Positions 44,561-53,552 of a stretch of 64,000 nucleotides of DNA are shown one piece after another. The position numbers were made by a program, and so were the translations under genes. This stretch comes from Limnohabitans sp. JirII-31 (GTDB lineage Bacteria; Pseudomonadota; Gammaproteobacteria; Burkholderiales; Burkholderiaceae_C), in NCBI RefSeq assembly GCF_002778315.1, contig NZ_NESA01000010.1:62001-126000 (forward strand), given 5' to 3'. The notes beneath the pieces are model-generated. The model searched no databases, was not told the origin of the DNA, and worked only from the letters and a program-made list of their open reading frames with translations. Numbering within the stretch: the stretch's first letter is position 1; the number at the start of each line of letters is the position of its first letter.

Positions 44561-47155
44561 ATGAGTCTTTTGACGTCTATGGCCAAAGCACAGCATGTGC
44601 GTTGGCTGGCGGTAGCGTGCTTGGTCGGTTCTGCTGTTGCGCAACAAGTGCCGCAAGCTGCAAGCACGGGTTTGGGTGCTGGAGCCACAGTTGCCACAGG
44701 TGCCACCATGGGCGGTATGACCACTGGTGGTGCGCCCTCAATTCGCGCTGCTGATTCGCCCACCCCCCCACCAGCGGCACAGTCCAGTCTCGGTGTGGCC
44801 CAACCGCTTGAGCCTTTAAAGCCTAACGACTTTCAAAAGTTTGTGCTCGAAACCACAGGCAACAAACTGCCCCTTTATGGCCAAGCCTTTTTTGACAACC
44901 TACAGTTCTCGCAGCAGCGCAGCGCTCAAGTCCTGCAAGCCAACCCACTCTTAGGAGCGGGCTTTGCACCTGTTGATAACGCGCCCGTCAGTAACGACTA
45001 CCTGTTGGGCCCTGGCGACCAAGTGTTCATTCGTGGCTGGGGCTCGTTAGACATTGATGTGCGCGCCGTGATTGACCGCAATGGCATGGTCAGCCTGCCT
45101 CGCGTGGGCTCTGTGTCCTTGGCGGGCGTCAAAGCCGCCCAAGCCGAGGGCGTGCTGCGCAATGCCGTGGGCAAGTTTTACAAAGACTTTCAGCTCAGTG
45201 TCACCCTCGGCCAGCTGCGTTCTATCACCGTGTATGTGGTGGGCCAAGCCCGCCGTCCCGGCAGCTATTCGCTCAGCAGCATGTCCACCTTGTCCAGTGG
45301 TTTTCTGGCAACGGGTGGGCCCAACGCCTCGGGCTCCATGCGCCGGGTTGAACTCAAGCGTGCAGGGCAAAGTGTTGCCGAGTTTGACCTCTACAGCTTC
45401 TTGGCCCGTGGCGATAGCGCTGGCGACATCAAGTTGACCGATGGCGATGTCATCGTCATTCCTCCCGTTCTGGGTTATGTCGCTTTGGTTGGCAAGGTCA
45501 ACAACCCGGCGGTGTATGAACTCAAAGCCGCAGGCGAAACACTTGACCAACTGTTGGCCGTGGCCGGTGGCCTGCCCGTGGTGGCCGACCCGCGCCGTGT
45601 GACCTTAGAGCGCCTCACCCCCAGCAACAGCCAGCCCCGCAGCGTGCAAGACTTTGCGTTGAATGCGCAAGGCCTACAAACACCGCTCAAAAATGGCGAC
45701 TTGCTCACCGTGCAAGCCATCACCCCTGAGCTGGCCAACGCCGTCACCTTGCGTGGCAATGTGGCCCAGCCTGCACGCTTGGCCTACCGCGAAGGCATGC
45801 GCATTCGCGACCTCATACCCAACCAAGAAGCCCTCATCAGCCGCGACTCGATTCGCCGCCAAAACGAAGCCTTGTTTGATGTCAACCAGCGCGAGCGCAC
45901 CCAGCGTGAGCGCGAGATGATTCCAGAAGATTTGCTGGTCGATTCCGAATTGAATGGCTCTGCCCCACGCGACCCACGCGCGCCATTACGGTCACCGACA
46001 ACAACTGCAACAACTGCAACAACTGCAACAACTGCAACAACTGCAACAACTGCAACACCTACAACAGCTACAGTTGCAACCTCCTTAGAGTCGTTTCGAG
46101 ACATGCGCCAAATGCGCAGTTTTTCGCAAACTGCTACTGCCAACATGTGGCTTGCTGGCTCCGTAGGCAACCTTTACGACGAAATCAACTGGGACTATGC
46201 CGTGGTTGAGCGCATCAACCGCAAAGACCTCAGCGTTAGTCTGCTGCCCTTTAGCCTGTCCAAAGCCTTGGCTGACGCCCAATCGGCAGACAATTTAAAG
46301 CTGCAAGCCGGCGATGTGGTGACCGTCTTTTCAGTCAACGATCTGCGTGTGCCCATCTCCAAACGCCGCATTATGGTGCGGGTGGAGGGCGAAGTGGGCC
46401 AGCCAGGCATTTATCAAGCCAAGCCGGGTGAAACCTTGTCTTCTGTGCTTGAGCGTGCCGGTGGCTTAACGCATGACGCCTATCTGTTTGGCTCTGGCCT
46501 CTACCGCGACGAAGTGCGTAAAAGCCAAACTGAAAACCTAGAAAAACTCATGCGTCGCTTAGAAGCAGAGTCTGGTGCGCAAATCGCGCAACTCAGCCAA
46601 AGCACCGGTGCCAGCTCAGACGCCAACTTGGCCCAAGCCCGCATGCTGGCAGCCCAAACTGCGCAACGCCAAGCACTAGAACGCGTTCGTTCCCTTCGTC
46701 CAGACGGGCGCATTGCCTTGGGGTTGGAGCCCGATGTGTACAACTACACCAACAAGTTGCCAGACATTCGTGTGCAAAACGGAGACCGCTTGGTTGTTCC
46801 AAGCCGTCCAGACTTTGTGTACATCTACGGGGCAGTCAATACCGAATCAGCCTTGATTTATCGTGCCGATCAAACCGTGGCCGATTACCTCAAACGCTCG
46901 GGCGTGGGCATGTCCGCTGACCGCAATGCTGTCATTGTGGTGCGTGCCGATGGCTCGGCCTTCACCAGCGACAACTCGTGGTTTGGCACCTCGGTCCACA
47001 ATGTCAAGCTGATGCCCGGTGACGCCATTGTGGTGCCCGACAAAGTGGACATGGAGTCCACCTGGAGCTCTGCCATTCGCAACACCAAAGACATCACCCA
47101 AATTTTCTACCAGCTGGGCTTGGGCGCAGCCGGTTTGAAGGCATTGGGCTATTAA
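44561..47155 (+). CDS. Wza-like polysaccharide export protein with multiple SLBB domains
   Basis: 864 residues, more than twice E. coli Wza. The N-terminus has a signal peptide (VRWLAVACLVGSAVAQQ). A Poly_export domain (about 145-220) has NDYLLGPGDQVFIRGWGSLD; SLBB domains follow near 220-300 (VYVVGQARRPGSYSLSS), 305-385 (VALVGKVNNPAVYELKAAGE), 605-690 (RVEGEVGQPGIYQAKPGET) and about 755-830. Residues 481-498 are a Thr-Thr-Ala tandem repeat. It should form the outer-membrane and periplasmic export channel with the Wzz-like partner. No lipobox cysteine is evident. An ops sequence lies within codons 16-20. Confidence 0.92.
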   Translation: MSLLTSMAKAQHVRWLAVACLVGSAVAQQVPQAASTGLGAGATVATGATMGGMTTGGAPSIRAADSPTPPPAAQSSLGVAQPLEPLKPNDFQKFVLETTGNKLPLYGQAFFDNLQFSQQRSAQVLQANPLLGAGFAPVDNAPVSNDYLLGPGDQVFIRGWGSLDIDVRAVIDRNGMVSLPRVGSVSLAGVKAAQAEGVLRNAVGKFYKDFQLSVTLGQLRSITVYVVGQARRPGSYSLSSMSTLSSGFLATGGPNASGSMRRVELKRAGQSVAEFDLYSFLARGDSAGDIKLTDGDVIVIPPVLGYVALVGKVNNPAVYELKAAGETLDQLLAVAGGLPVVADPRRVTLERLTPSNSQPRSVQDFALNAQGLQTPLKNGDLLTVQAITPELANAVTLRGNVAQPARLAYREGMRIRDLIPNQEALISRDSIRRQNEALFDVNQRERTQREREMIPEDLLVDSELNGSAPRDPRAPLRSPTTTATTATTATTATTATTATPTTATVATSLESFRDMRQMRSFSQTATANMWLAGSVGNLYDEINWDYAVVERINRKDLSVSLLPFSLSKALADAQSADNLKLQAGDVVTVFSVNDLRVPISKRRIMVRVEGEVGQPGIYQAKPGETLSSVLERAGGLTHDAYLFGSGLYRDEVRKSQTENLEKLMRRLEAESGAQIAQLSQSTGASSDANLAQARMLAAQTAQRQALERVRSLRPDGRIALGLEPDVYNYTNKLPDIRVQNGDRLVVPSRPDFVYIYGAVNTESALIYRADQTVADYLKRSGVGMSADRNAVIVVRADGSAFTSDNSWFGTSVHNVKLMPGDAIVVPDKVDMESTWSSAIRNTKDITQIFYQLGLGAAGLKALGY
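44608..44620 (+). promoter_or_regulatory. ops element (RfaH recruitment and pause site), exact match
   Basis: GGCGGTAGCGTGC on the coding strand is identical to the ops core of enterobacterial JUMPstart sequences (GGCGGTAGCGTG plus one base). It is in the right orientation, 47 bp into the first export gene and 2.1 kb after the rfaH-like gene. One exact 12-mer is expected by chance about 0.008 times in 64 kb counting both strands. It lies inside codons rather than in a leader, which is unusual. Confidence 0.7.
46001..46054 (+). repeat. In-frame 9-bp tandem repeat, six copies
   Basis: ACAACTGCA is repeated six times without error, coding for (Thr-Thr-Ala)6, with a degenerate continuation (ACACCTACAACAGCT). 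It lies in the linker between SLBB regions of the export protein. The unit length keeps the frame, so slippage changes linker length, not expression. Confidence 0.95.
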
Positions 47156-47164
47156 GGATTGCAG

Positions 47165-48352
47165 ATGTCTGAAATGAACCAAACTACAGCCAACCCCGTA
47201 GAGTCTGAAGACGACGAAATCAGCCTCATCGACCTTGCTATTGCATTGGGTGAAGAAAAGAAAACGCTTTTCGCAGTGCCTGCCATCACCACCACGCTGG
47301 CACTTGTGGCGAGCTTGTTGATGACGCACATCTTCACTGCCAAAACGGTGATGATGCCGCCTCAGCAGCAGCAAAGTGGCGCAGCCTCTGCGTTGGCCAG
47401 TTTGGGTGGCTTGGCGGGCTTGGCCGGGGCCGCGGCGGGCATCAAAAGCCCCGATGAAATGTATGTGGCTTTCATGCAAAGCGAAGGCCTGCAAAACGCC
47501 GTCATCAAGCGGCTGAATTTGCAAGAGCGTTACGAGGCCAAAACACTCACCGACACGCGCACTGAGTTGAAAGAGAAAGTCAAAATTTCTCCAGACAAAA
47601 AATCTGGCCTCATCACCATCGAGGCAGACGACAAAGACCCGGCTTTTGCTGCCCAGCTGGCCAACATTCACGTAGAAGAGCTGCGCAACCTGCTGGGCCG
47701 CCTGGCGGTGACCGACGCTCAACAGAGGCGCGTGTTTTATGAGCAGCAAATCAAAAAAGTGCAAGAAGAGCTGGCTGCTGCTGAACAAAGCTTTAGACAA
47801 GCCAAAGAAAAATCGGGCATGCAAGTGACCGCTGTCTTGGCTGAGAGCGGTGTGCGCGCCAGTGCCGAGCTGCGTGGGCAAATTGCCGCACGTGAGGTGC
47901 AGCTGCAAGCCATGAGCCGTTTTGCCACAGCGCAAAACCCAGACATGCAGCGCATCAGCAGCGAGCTGTCGGCCATGCGTGGCCAACTGTCAAAGCTAGA
48001 ACAAGGCGGCGGAGGGGACGTGCAAGGGTCACCTAACCAACAGCAGGCGGTCAAGTCTTACCGAGACGTCAAAGTGCAAGAGGCCATGCTGGAGGTGTTG
48101 ATCAAACAGTATGAGCTGGCGCGTGTGGACGAGGCCAAAGAAGGGCCGTTGCTGCAAGAGGTTGATGTGGCGATGGCACCAGAGCGTAAATCGAAGCCTA
48201 AGCGAGCCATCATCGTATTGGTGGCTGCATTTGCTGGTTTGTTTTTAGGAGTGCTGATTGCATTTGTTCGCCGGGCATTGCGCAGAGCGACGCAGTCTGG
48301 CGGGACGCAACTGTTATTGCTAAAGCAGGCATGGAGTGTGAGGCGTAATTAG
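47165..48352 (+). CDS. Wzz/GumC-type chain-length determinant protein
   Basis: 395 residues. The Wzz domain is N-terminal, with DEISLIDLAIALGEEKKTLF followed by a membrane helix (about 38-60). A large periplasmic part rich in Glu/Gln/Ala includes coiled-coil helices (FYEQQIKKVQEELAAAEQSF). A C-terminal membrane helix (AIIVLVAAFAGLFLGVLIAF) carries the proline-containing entry (APERKSKPKRA). There is no C-terminal kinase domain, so it is of the PCP-1 type. The start at 47165 has AAGGA upstream and lies 9 bp after the export gene. It is the last GC-rich gene before the composition break. Confidence 0.9.
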   Translation: MSEMNQTTANPVESEDDEISLIDLAIALGEEKKTLFAVPAITTTLALVASLLMTHIFTAKTVMMPPQQQQSGAASALASLGGLAGLAGAAAGIKSPDEMYVAFMQSEGLQNAVIKRLNLQERYEAKTLTDTRTELKEKVKISPDKKSGLITIEADDKDPAFAAQLANIHVEELRNLLGRLAVTDAQQRRVFYEQQIKKVQEELAAAEQSFRQAKEKSGMQVTAVLAESGVRASAELRGQIAAREVQLQAMSRFATAQNPDMQRISSELSAMRGQLSKLEQGGGGDVQGSPNQQQAVKSYRDVKVQEAMLEVLIKQYELARVDEAKEGPLLQEVDVAMAPERKSKPKRAIIVLVAAFAGLFLGVLIAFVRRALRRATQSGGTQLLLLKQAWSVRRN

Positions 48353-48471
48353 GACTGATCAAGTCCCGGTATTGGTGGTTAGCGGGCCTTATCTCATTTA
48401 GGTTTAGTTAGGAAGCTATTCATGTGAAGACCACATTGTGTGATTTAAAAATATATAGAAAAATTTAAAAA

Positions 48472-49521
48472 ATGGTTAATAAGAAAAATAAAACAGCATT
48501 GATTACAGGTATCACCGGCCAAGATGGTGCTTATTTAGCCCAGCTATTGTTGGAAAAAGACTATATAGTTTATGGCGCTTATCGTCGTACAAGCTCTGTC
48601 AACTTTTGGCGAATGGACGAACTAGGCGTTCAAAATCATAAAAATCTTCATTTGGTAGAATACGACCTGACTGACCTTGGTGCAAATATTGCCCTCGTGC
48701 AGAAGGTGATGCCGGATGAAATTTATAATTTGGCAGCTCAAAGTTTTGTTGGCGTGAGTTTTGAACAACCTAGTACCACTGCACAGATTACCGGGATTGG
48801 TGCCCTGCATCTGCTGGAGGCGATTCGATTAGTAAACACTAAAATTCGTTTCTACCAAGCCAGCACCTCCGAGATGTTTGGCAAAGTCCAGGCTATACCC
48901 CAAAAAGAAGATACCCCTTTCTATCCTCGCAGTCCTTATGGTGTTGCCAAGCTATATGCTCACTGGATGACGATCAACTACCGTGAAAGTTACAATATTT
49001 TCGGTAGTAGTGGGATTCTTTTTAACCATGAAAGCCCACTGCGCGGTCGCGAGTTTGTTACACGTAAAATTACCGATTCCGTTGCAAAGATCAAGCTTGA
49101 AAAACTAGATGTACTTGAGTTGGGTAACTTGGATGCTAAGCGCGATTGGGGTTACGCTAAGGAATATGTAGAGGGCATGTGGCTCATGCTCCAGTCTGAT
49201 GAGCCAGATACTTTTGTGTTGGCTACCAATAGGACAGAGACCGTTCGGGATTTTGTGCGGATGGCGTTTAAAGCTGTTGGAATTATTGTGGATTTTAAAG
49301 GCACGTTTGAAAACGAGTTGGCAATTGATACTGCTACTGGAAAGACAGTCATGCAGGTTAATCCTAGGTTCTATCGACCTACGGAGGTTGATTTCCTGAT
49401 CGGTGACTCATCCAAAGCAAAAACAAAACTAGGCTGGGAGGCAAAAACTTCACTTGAGCAGCTTTGCCAGATGATGGTAGAAGCGGATTTGCGCCGCATC
49501 CAAAGCGGGTTAACGTTTTGA
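48472..49521 (+). CDS. gmd: GDP-mannose 4,6-dehydratase (intact copy)
   Basis: 349 residues, full length. It turns GDP-D-mannose into GDP-4-keto-6-deoxy-D-mannose. The NADP motif is [15 protein letters not shown] near 12-26; the catalytic Tyr-Lys pair is in [34 protein letters not shown] and [20 protein letters not shown] mark the substrate half. Codons are AT-rich. It differs strongly from the decayed gmd at 43948-44446 ([14 protein letters not shown] against IDALCNWGNAKNYV), so it is a separate acquisition, not a duplicate. The next gene starts within its stop codon. Confidence 0.95.
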   Translation: MVNKKNKTALITGITGQDGAYLAQLLLEKDYIVYGAYRRTSSVNFWRMDELGVQNHKNLHLVEYDLTDLGANIALVQKVMPDEIYNLAAQSFVGVSFEQPSTTAQITGIGALHLLEAIRLVNTKIRFYQASTSEMFGKVQAIPQKEDTPFYPRSPYGVAKLYAHWMTINYRESYNIFGSSGILFNHESPLRGREFVTRKITDSVAKIKLEKLDVLELGNLDAKRDWGYAKEYVEGMWLMLQSDEPDTFVLATNRTETVRDFVRMAFKAVGIIVDFKGTFENELAIDTATGKTVMQVNPRFYRPTEVDFLIGDSSKAKTKLGWEAKTSLEQLCQMMVEADLRRIQSGLTF

Positions 49522-50387
49522 AAATACTTTTGACGGGTGCAGATGGGTTTACTGGACGGCACTTCGCCGACTTGGCTCGCGCCCACGGGCACGATGTGGT
49601 GCCTTTATTGTCTGATTTGAGGGATTCCCAGGAATTGGAGAGAGAGGTCCTAGCAACAATGCCAGACTCTGTAGTGCATCTTGCTGCGATCAGTTTTGTA
49701 GCTCATGCGGATGATAGTGCGTTTTATGCTGTTAATGTGGTCGGATCCATCAACTTATTGGCAGCATTGGTTAAATTGCCTGTAACGCCGCAACGTGTGC
49801 TGTTGGCTAGTAGTGCCAATGTTTATGGGAATTGTTCGGAATCACCTGTTTTGGAAAGCCAGTTCCCTGCGCCTGTTAATCACTATTCTATGAGCAAGCT
49901 GGCCATGGAGTTCATGTCACGAGCATATACAGATCGTTTACCAATAATAACCACACGTCCATTCAATTATACTGGGCCCGGGCAGGCGGTAAATTTTCTC
50001 ATACCTAAATTAGTGCATCATTTCGCACGGCGAGCACCGTCTATTTTGCTAGGCAATCTTCACGTCGAACGGGAGTTTAATGATGTTCAGATGGTTTGCT
50101 GTGCTTATTTGCATTTACTGCAGCATGGAGAGGCGGGAGAGGTGTACAACGTTGGTACTGGTCGACCACACACACTCCAATATGTAATTGACGAGCTTGT
50201 TCGTATTACTGGACACCAAATCAATGTGGAAGTTAGCTCTGCATTCGTACGCGCAAATGAAGTTCAACGGCTGTTTGGTGACATCAATAAACTTAGAAGC
50301 TTATTTTTGAGACACGCAAAGACTTTGCCTGAAATTAATCTAGAAGATACATTGCGTCGCATGTTGCTCGCAGAATCCAGTTGTTAA
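49518..50387 (+). CDS. rmd: GDP-6-deoxy-D-lyxo-4-hexulose reductase (GDP-D-rhamnose synthase, RMD)
   Basis: 289 residues from a TTG at 49518 that overlaps the gmd TGA (TTGA). Short-chain dehydrogenase fold: [39 protein letters not shown] and the catalytic pair in [12 protein letters not shown]. Length and pairing with gmd fit Rmd, which reduces the 4-keto group to give GDP-D-rhamnose. No ATG is available near the conserved N-terminus, which supports the TTG start and translational coupling. Related 4-ketoreductases making GDP-talose cannot be excluded. Confidence 0.83.
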   Translation: MKILLTGADGFTGRHFADLARAHGHDVVPLLSDLRDSQELEREVLATMPDSVVHLAAISFVAHADDSAFYAVNVVGSINLLAALVKLPVTPQRVLLASSANVYGNCSESPVLESQFPAPVNHYSMSKLAMEFMSRAYTDRLPIITTRPFNYTGPGQAVNFLIPKLVHHFARRAPSILLGNLHVEREFNDVQMVCCAYLHLLQHGEAGEVYNVGTGRPHTLQYVIDELVRITGHQINVEVSSAFVRANEVQRLFGDINKLRSLFLRHAKTLPEINLEDTLRRMLLAESSC

Positions 50388-50407
50388 ATTAAGTGAAAAA
50401 GAGAACT

Positions 50408-51181
50408 ATGAAAGCTGTCATACTGGCCGGAGGGCTTGGAACGCGAATCTCCGAAGAGACATCAACTCGGCCAAAGCCGATGATCGAAATTGGTGGCAAG
50501 CCTATTCTGTGGCACATCATGAAGACTTATTCCCACTATGGAATTAATGACTTTGTGATCTGCTGTGGCTATAAAGGCTATGTCATCAAGGAGTATTTCG
50601 CTAATTATTTTCTGCACATGTCCGACGTTACTTTCGACATGACCAATAACAGCATGGAAGTGCACCATCGGAGCGCTGAACCTTGGCGCGTTACTCTGGT
50701 AGATACAGGTGAAAACACGATGACTGCTGGTCGTGTAAAGCGCGTTGCTGATTATGTCAAGGATGATGAATTATTTTGTATGACATATGGGGACGGCGTG
50801 AGTGATGTCAACATCACCGAGTTGATTGCCTTCCACAGATCGCAAAAAGTGAAGGCGACTCTAACCGCAACAATTCCGCCTGGCCGTTTCGGTGCCTTGA
50901 ATCTAATGGAAAATAAAGTCACCACATTTTTGGAGAAGCCGAAAGGTGATGGTGCCATGATTAATGGCGGTTTCTTTGTTTTATCTCCGAAGGTCATCGA
51001 TTACATCGCAGATGACAATACTATTTGGGAGCGCGAACCACTAGAACGTTTAGCGCAAGAAGGCGAATTGGTTGCCTTTCCGCATAACGGGTTTTGGCAA
51101 CCCATGGACACTCTTCGCGATAAGATACACCTCGAGGAGTTGTGGCAATCCGGAAAAGCACCTTGGAGGGTGTGGTCGTGA
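50408..51181 (+). CDS. rfbF: Glucose-1-phosphate cytidylyltransferase
   Basis: 257 residues, identical in length to Salmonella RfbF. It makes CDP-glucose from CTP and glucose 1-phosphate. The N-terminal nucleotide loop is [20 protein letters not shown] with [32 protein letters not shown] and [18 protein letters not shown] are also family-specific. It opens the CDP-sugar branch of the cluster. It overlaps rfbG by 4 bp (GTGA). Confidence 0.96.
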   Translation: MKAVILAGGLGTRISEETSTRPKPMIEIGGKPILWHIMKTYSHYGINDFVICCGYKGYVIKEYFANYFLHMSDVTFDMTNNSMEVHHRSAEPWRVTLVDTGENTMTAGRVKRVADYVKDDELFCMTYGDGVSDVNITELIAFHRSQKVKATLTATIPPGRFGALNLMENKVTTFLEKPKGDGAMINGGFFVLSPKVIDYIADDNTIWEREPLERLAQEGELVAFPHNGFWQPMDTLRDKIHLEELWQSGKAPWRVWS

Positions 51182-52254
51182 AGCCTATATTCTGGAAGGG
51201 TAAACGTGTGCTGCTCACAGGTCACACCGGTTTTAAGGGCAGTTGGCTTTCACTCTGGCTCCAATCAATGGGTGCGAAGTTAGTGGGGTATGCTTTTGAT
51301 CCGCCGACCAGTCCGAGCTTGTTCGAAGCGGCTAAAGTCGGCAAGGGTATGAACAGTGTTATTGGCGATATCCGCGATTTGCCTAAAATGCAAGCTGTAT
51401 TTTCGGAGCATAAACCTGAGATCGTCATTCACATGGCAGCACAACCGTTGGTGCGTTATTCGTACAAGAATCCAATCGAGACATACTCAACAAACGTGAT
51501 GGGGACCGTGAATTTACTTGAAGCGGTTCGAAATACGCCAGGTGTCAAGGCGGTTGTTAATATCACAACTGACAAATGTTATGAAAACCGCGAATGGGTC
51601 TGGGGTTATCGTGAAAACGAGCCTATGGGTGGCTATGATCCTTATAGCAATAGCAAGGGCTGCGCAGAATTGGTTAGCTCTGCGTATAGATCATCTTATT
51701 TTAATTCCGATAGTTACTCTGATCATGGCGTTGCCATAGCAACGGCCCGGGCGGGCAATGTTATTGGTGGTGGAGACTGGGCAACTGACCGCTTGATACC
51801 CGATATCCTCTCCGCCTTCGAGCAAGGCAAGCTGCTTAATATTCGCAACCCCAACGCCATCCGTCCTTGGCAGCATGTGCTTGAACCCTTGCGTGGCTAC
51901 CTTACCTTAGCAGAAAATCTTTTTGAACAGGGCCCCCGCTTTTCTGAAGCTTGGAACTTCGGCCCAAATGACGAGGATTGCAAGTCAGTTGGTTGGATAG
52001 TCGAAGAAATGGCGTTGCTGTGGGGGTGCAACGCTAAGTGGCAAATCGATATGAGCGTGCATCCGCATGAGGCCAACTATCTAAAGCTAGACATTTCAAA
52101 GGCGCGTAGTAATTTGAACTGGAATCCTGCTCTTCGTCTTCCAGATGCATTGAAACTGATCATTAGCTGGTCAAAGCAAAGACAAGCCGGTGATGACATA
52201 CACGAGCTAACAATGAATCAAATACGTACATATCAAACATCAACTCAAAACTGA
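51178..52254 (+). CDS. rfbG: CDP-glucose 4,6-dehydratase
   Basis: 358 residues from GTG at 51178, with GGAGG about 8 bp upstream and a 4-bp overlap with rfbF. NAD motif [37 protein letters not shown] and the catalytic [33 protein letters not shown]. It produces CDP-4-keto-6-deoxy-D-glucose. In Salmonella and Yersinia this is followed by RfbH (3-dehydratase) for 3,6-dideoxyhexoses; no RfbH-like gene occurs here, so the sugar should keep a substituent at C-3. Confidence 0.95.
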   Translation: MKPIFWKGKRVLLTGHTGFKGSWLSLWLQSMGAKLVGYAFDPPTSPSLFEAAKVGKGMNSVIGDIRDLPKMQAVFSEHKPEIVIHMAAQPLVRYSYKNPIETYSTNVMGTVNLLEAVRNTPGVKAVVNITTDKCYENREWVWGYRENEPMGGYDPYSNSKGCAELVSSAYRSSYFNSDSYSDHGVAIATARAGNVIGGGDWATDRLIPDILSAFEQGKLLNIRNPNAIRPWQHVLEPLRGYLTLAENLFEQGPRFSEAWNFGPNDEDCKSVGWIVEEMALLWGCNAKWQIDMSVHPHEANYLKLDISKARSNLNWNPALRLPDALKLIISWSKQRQAGDDIHELTMNQIRTYQTSTQN

Positions 52255-52337
52255 TGAATTATGCACCACGATTTTTGGTAAATTTAATCTTGTTTAATAA
52301 AAATTATTATTCCAAGCAAATTTCAGGAGATATATGA

Positions 52338-53552
52338 ATGAAGTATAAATGTCGAGCATGTGGTGGCGCCGATCTTCAGTGCGTGGTGTTATTAGAAAAT
52401 ATGCCCCTTACTGATGATTTCATTTCTATCGAAAACCAAGATAGAAAGGAATACTTAAGAGATATAAATATATCAGAATGCCAGCAGTGTGGATTGGTTC
52501 AAAACCCTGCAGACTTTGATCATGAAGGATACTATCAAGATTATCAATATAGTAGCGGTCATTCAGCCTTTGTGCAAAATTTCATGCAACGCTACGCCGC
52601 GGCTGTTTGTGACGCTTATAAAAAAATAAATGCTAAGCCACCGGCATCAGTACTTGAGATAGGTTCAGGTGATGGCGAGCAGTTAAAGCAGTTCAAGACT
52701 TTATCGGTGGCAAGAGTATTGGGTATAGAACCAAGTGAGTATTTGGCACAAGTTGCTATTAAATCTGACATTCCGACTCAAGTAGATTTGTTTGGTGCGC
52801 ATACAAAACAAAAACTGAATGAAACCTTTGATATATGTTTATCATCTTACACGTTAGACCATGTTCGGAGTCCAATCGATTACTTACAAACAGCCTATGC
52901 ACTACTGAACGAGGGGGGTATATTAACCTTCGAAGTTCATAATTTAGAAAAAATTATCGAACGAACCGAATATTGTCTTCTTGAGCATGAGCACACAATA
53001 TACCTAACCCCTGATAACGCAAGAAGCTTGATTCGATCGCTAGGATTTGAGGTGGTTTCAATAAACCCACTTTCAAATAATGAGGTCAGAGGTAATTCTC
53101 TTATTGTCATGGCGAAAAAAGTTAGAATAGATACGTGTGAACACGACAAGAATAATAACCTACATAACCCTTTATTAAATGACCTTGATCAGCGAATTAA
53201 AACAACAATAGCAAGAATAGATGATTGGGTAGATTCACTTCCAATAAACAGTGATTTGGTTGGTTTTGGGGCCGGCGGCCGCGGTGTAATGACATTGGCT
53301 GCACTTAGAAAGAGTGAGCGATTCAAGGCACTGTTCGATTCAAATTATCAAAGTGAACGCTACTTCACACCAAAGACAAGAATTCCTATCGTTGGTCCGG
53401 ATGGTTGGTCGGATTTCAGTAGTGCGCATTGTCTTATTTTTTCATTTGGTTACTTTGATGAAATAAAAAAACAGTTAACAGAAAAGGGGTTTAGCTCAGA
53501 TAAAATTGTTTCACTTGCTGATTTCTTTCCTGTTAGTGAGAGTGTTTCATGA
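52338..53552 (+). CDS. SAM-dependent sugar C-methyltransferase (TylCIII/TcaB9-like)
   Basis: 404 residues in three parts. The N-terminal zinc-binding domain has Cys5, Cys8, Cys48 and Cys51. The SAM domain has LEIGSGDGEQLK at 106-117 and an EHEH motif at 216-219 (LLEHEHTIYLT), like the catalytic His/Glu of 3-C-methyltransferases acting on 4-keto sugars. The C-terminal domain (about 290-404) has VGFGAGGRGVMTL. It probably adds a methyl carbon next to the keto group of the RfbG product. Start follows CAGGAGATATATGA. It overlaps the next gene by 4 bp. Confidence 0.85.
   Translation: MKYKCRACGGADLQCVVLLENMPLTDDFISIENQDRKEYLRDINISECQQCGLVQNPADFDHEGYYQDYQYSSGHSAFVQNFMQRYAAAVCDAYKKINAKPPASVLEIGSGDGEQLKQFKTLSVARVLGIEPSEYLAQVAIKSDIPTQVDLFGAHTKQKLNETFDICLSSYTLDHVRSPIDYLQTAYALLNEGGILTFEVHNLEKIIERTEYCLLEHEHTIYLTPDNARSLIRSLGFEVVSINPLSNNEVRGNSLIVMAKKVRIDTCEHDKNNNLHNPLLNDLDQRIKTTIARIDDWVDSLPINSDLVGFGAGGRGVMTLAALRKSERFKALFDSNYQSERYFTPKTRIPIVGPDGWSDFSSAHCLIFSFGYFDEIKKQLTEKGFSSDKIVSLADFFPVSESVS

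Noticed and set aside
46001-46054. Possible CRISPR-like array
   Set aside because: The units are 9 bp, adjacent, without spacers and inside a reading frame, so this is a coding tandem repeat. No CRISPR array or cas gene was seen anywhere in the window.
46847-47986. 379-codon minus-strand frame opposite the export and chain-length genes
   Set aside because: Composition is typical of antisense shadows, and it crosses a clear gene boundary.
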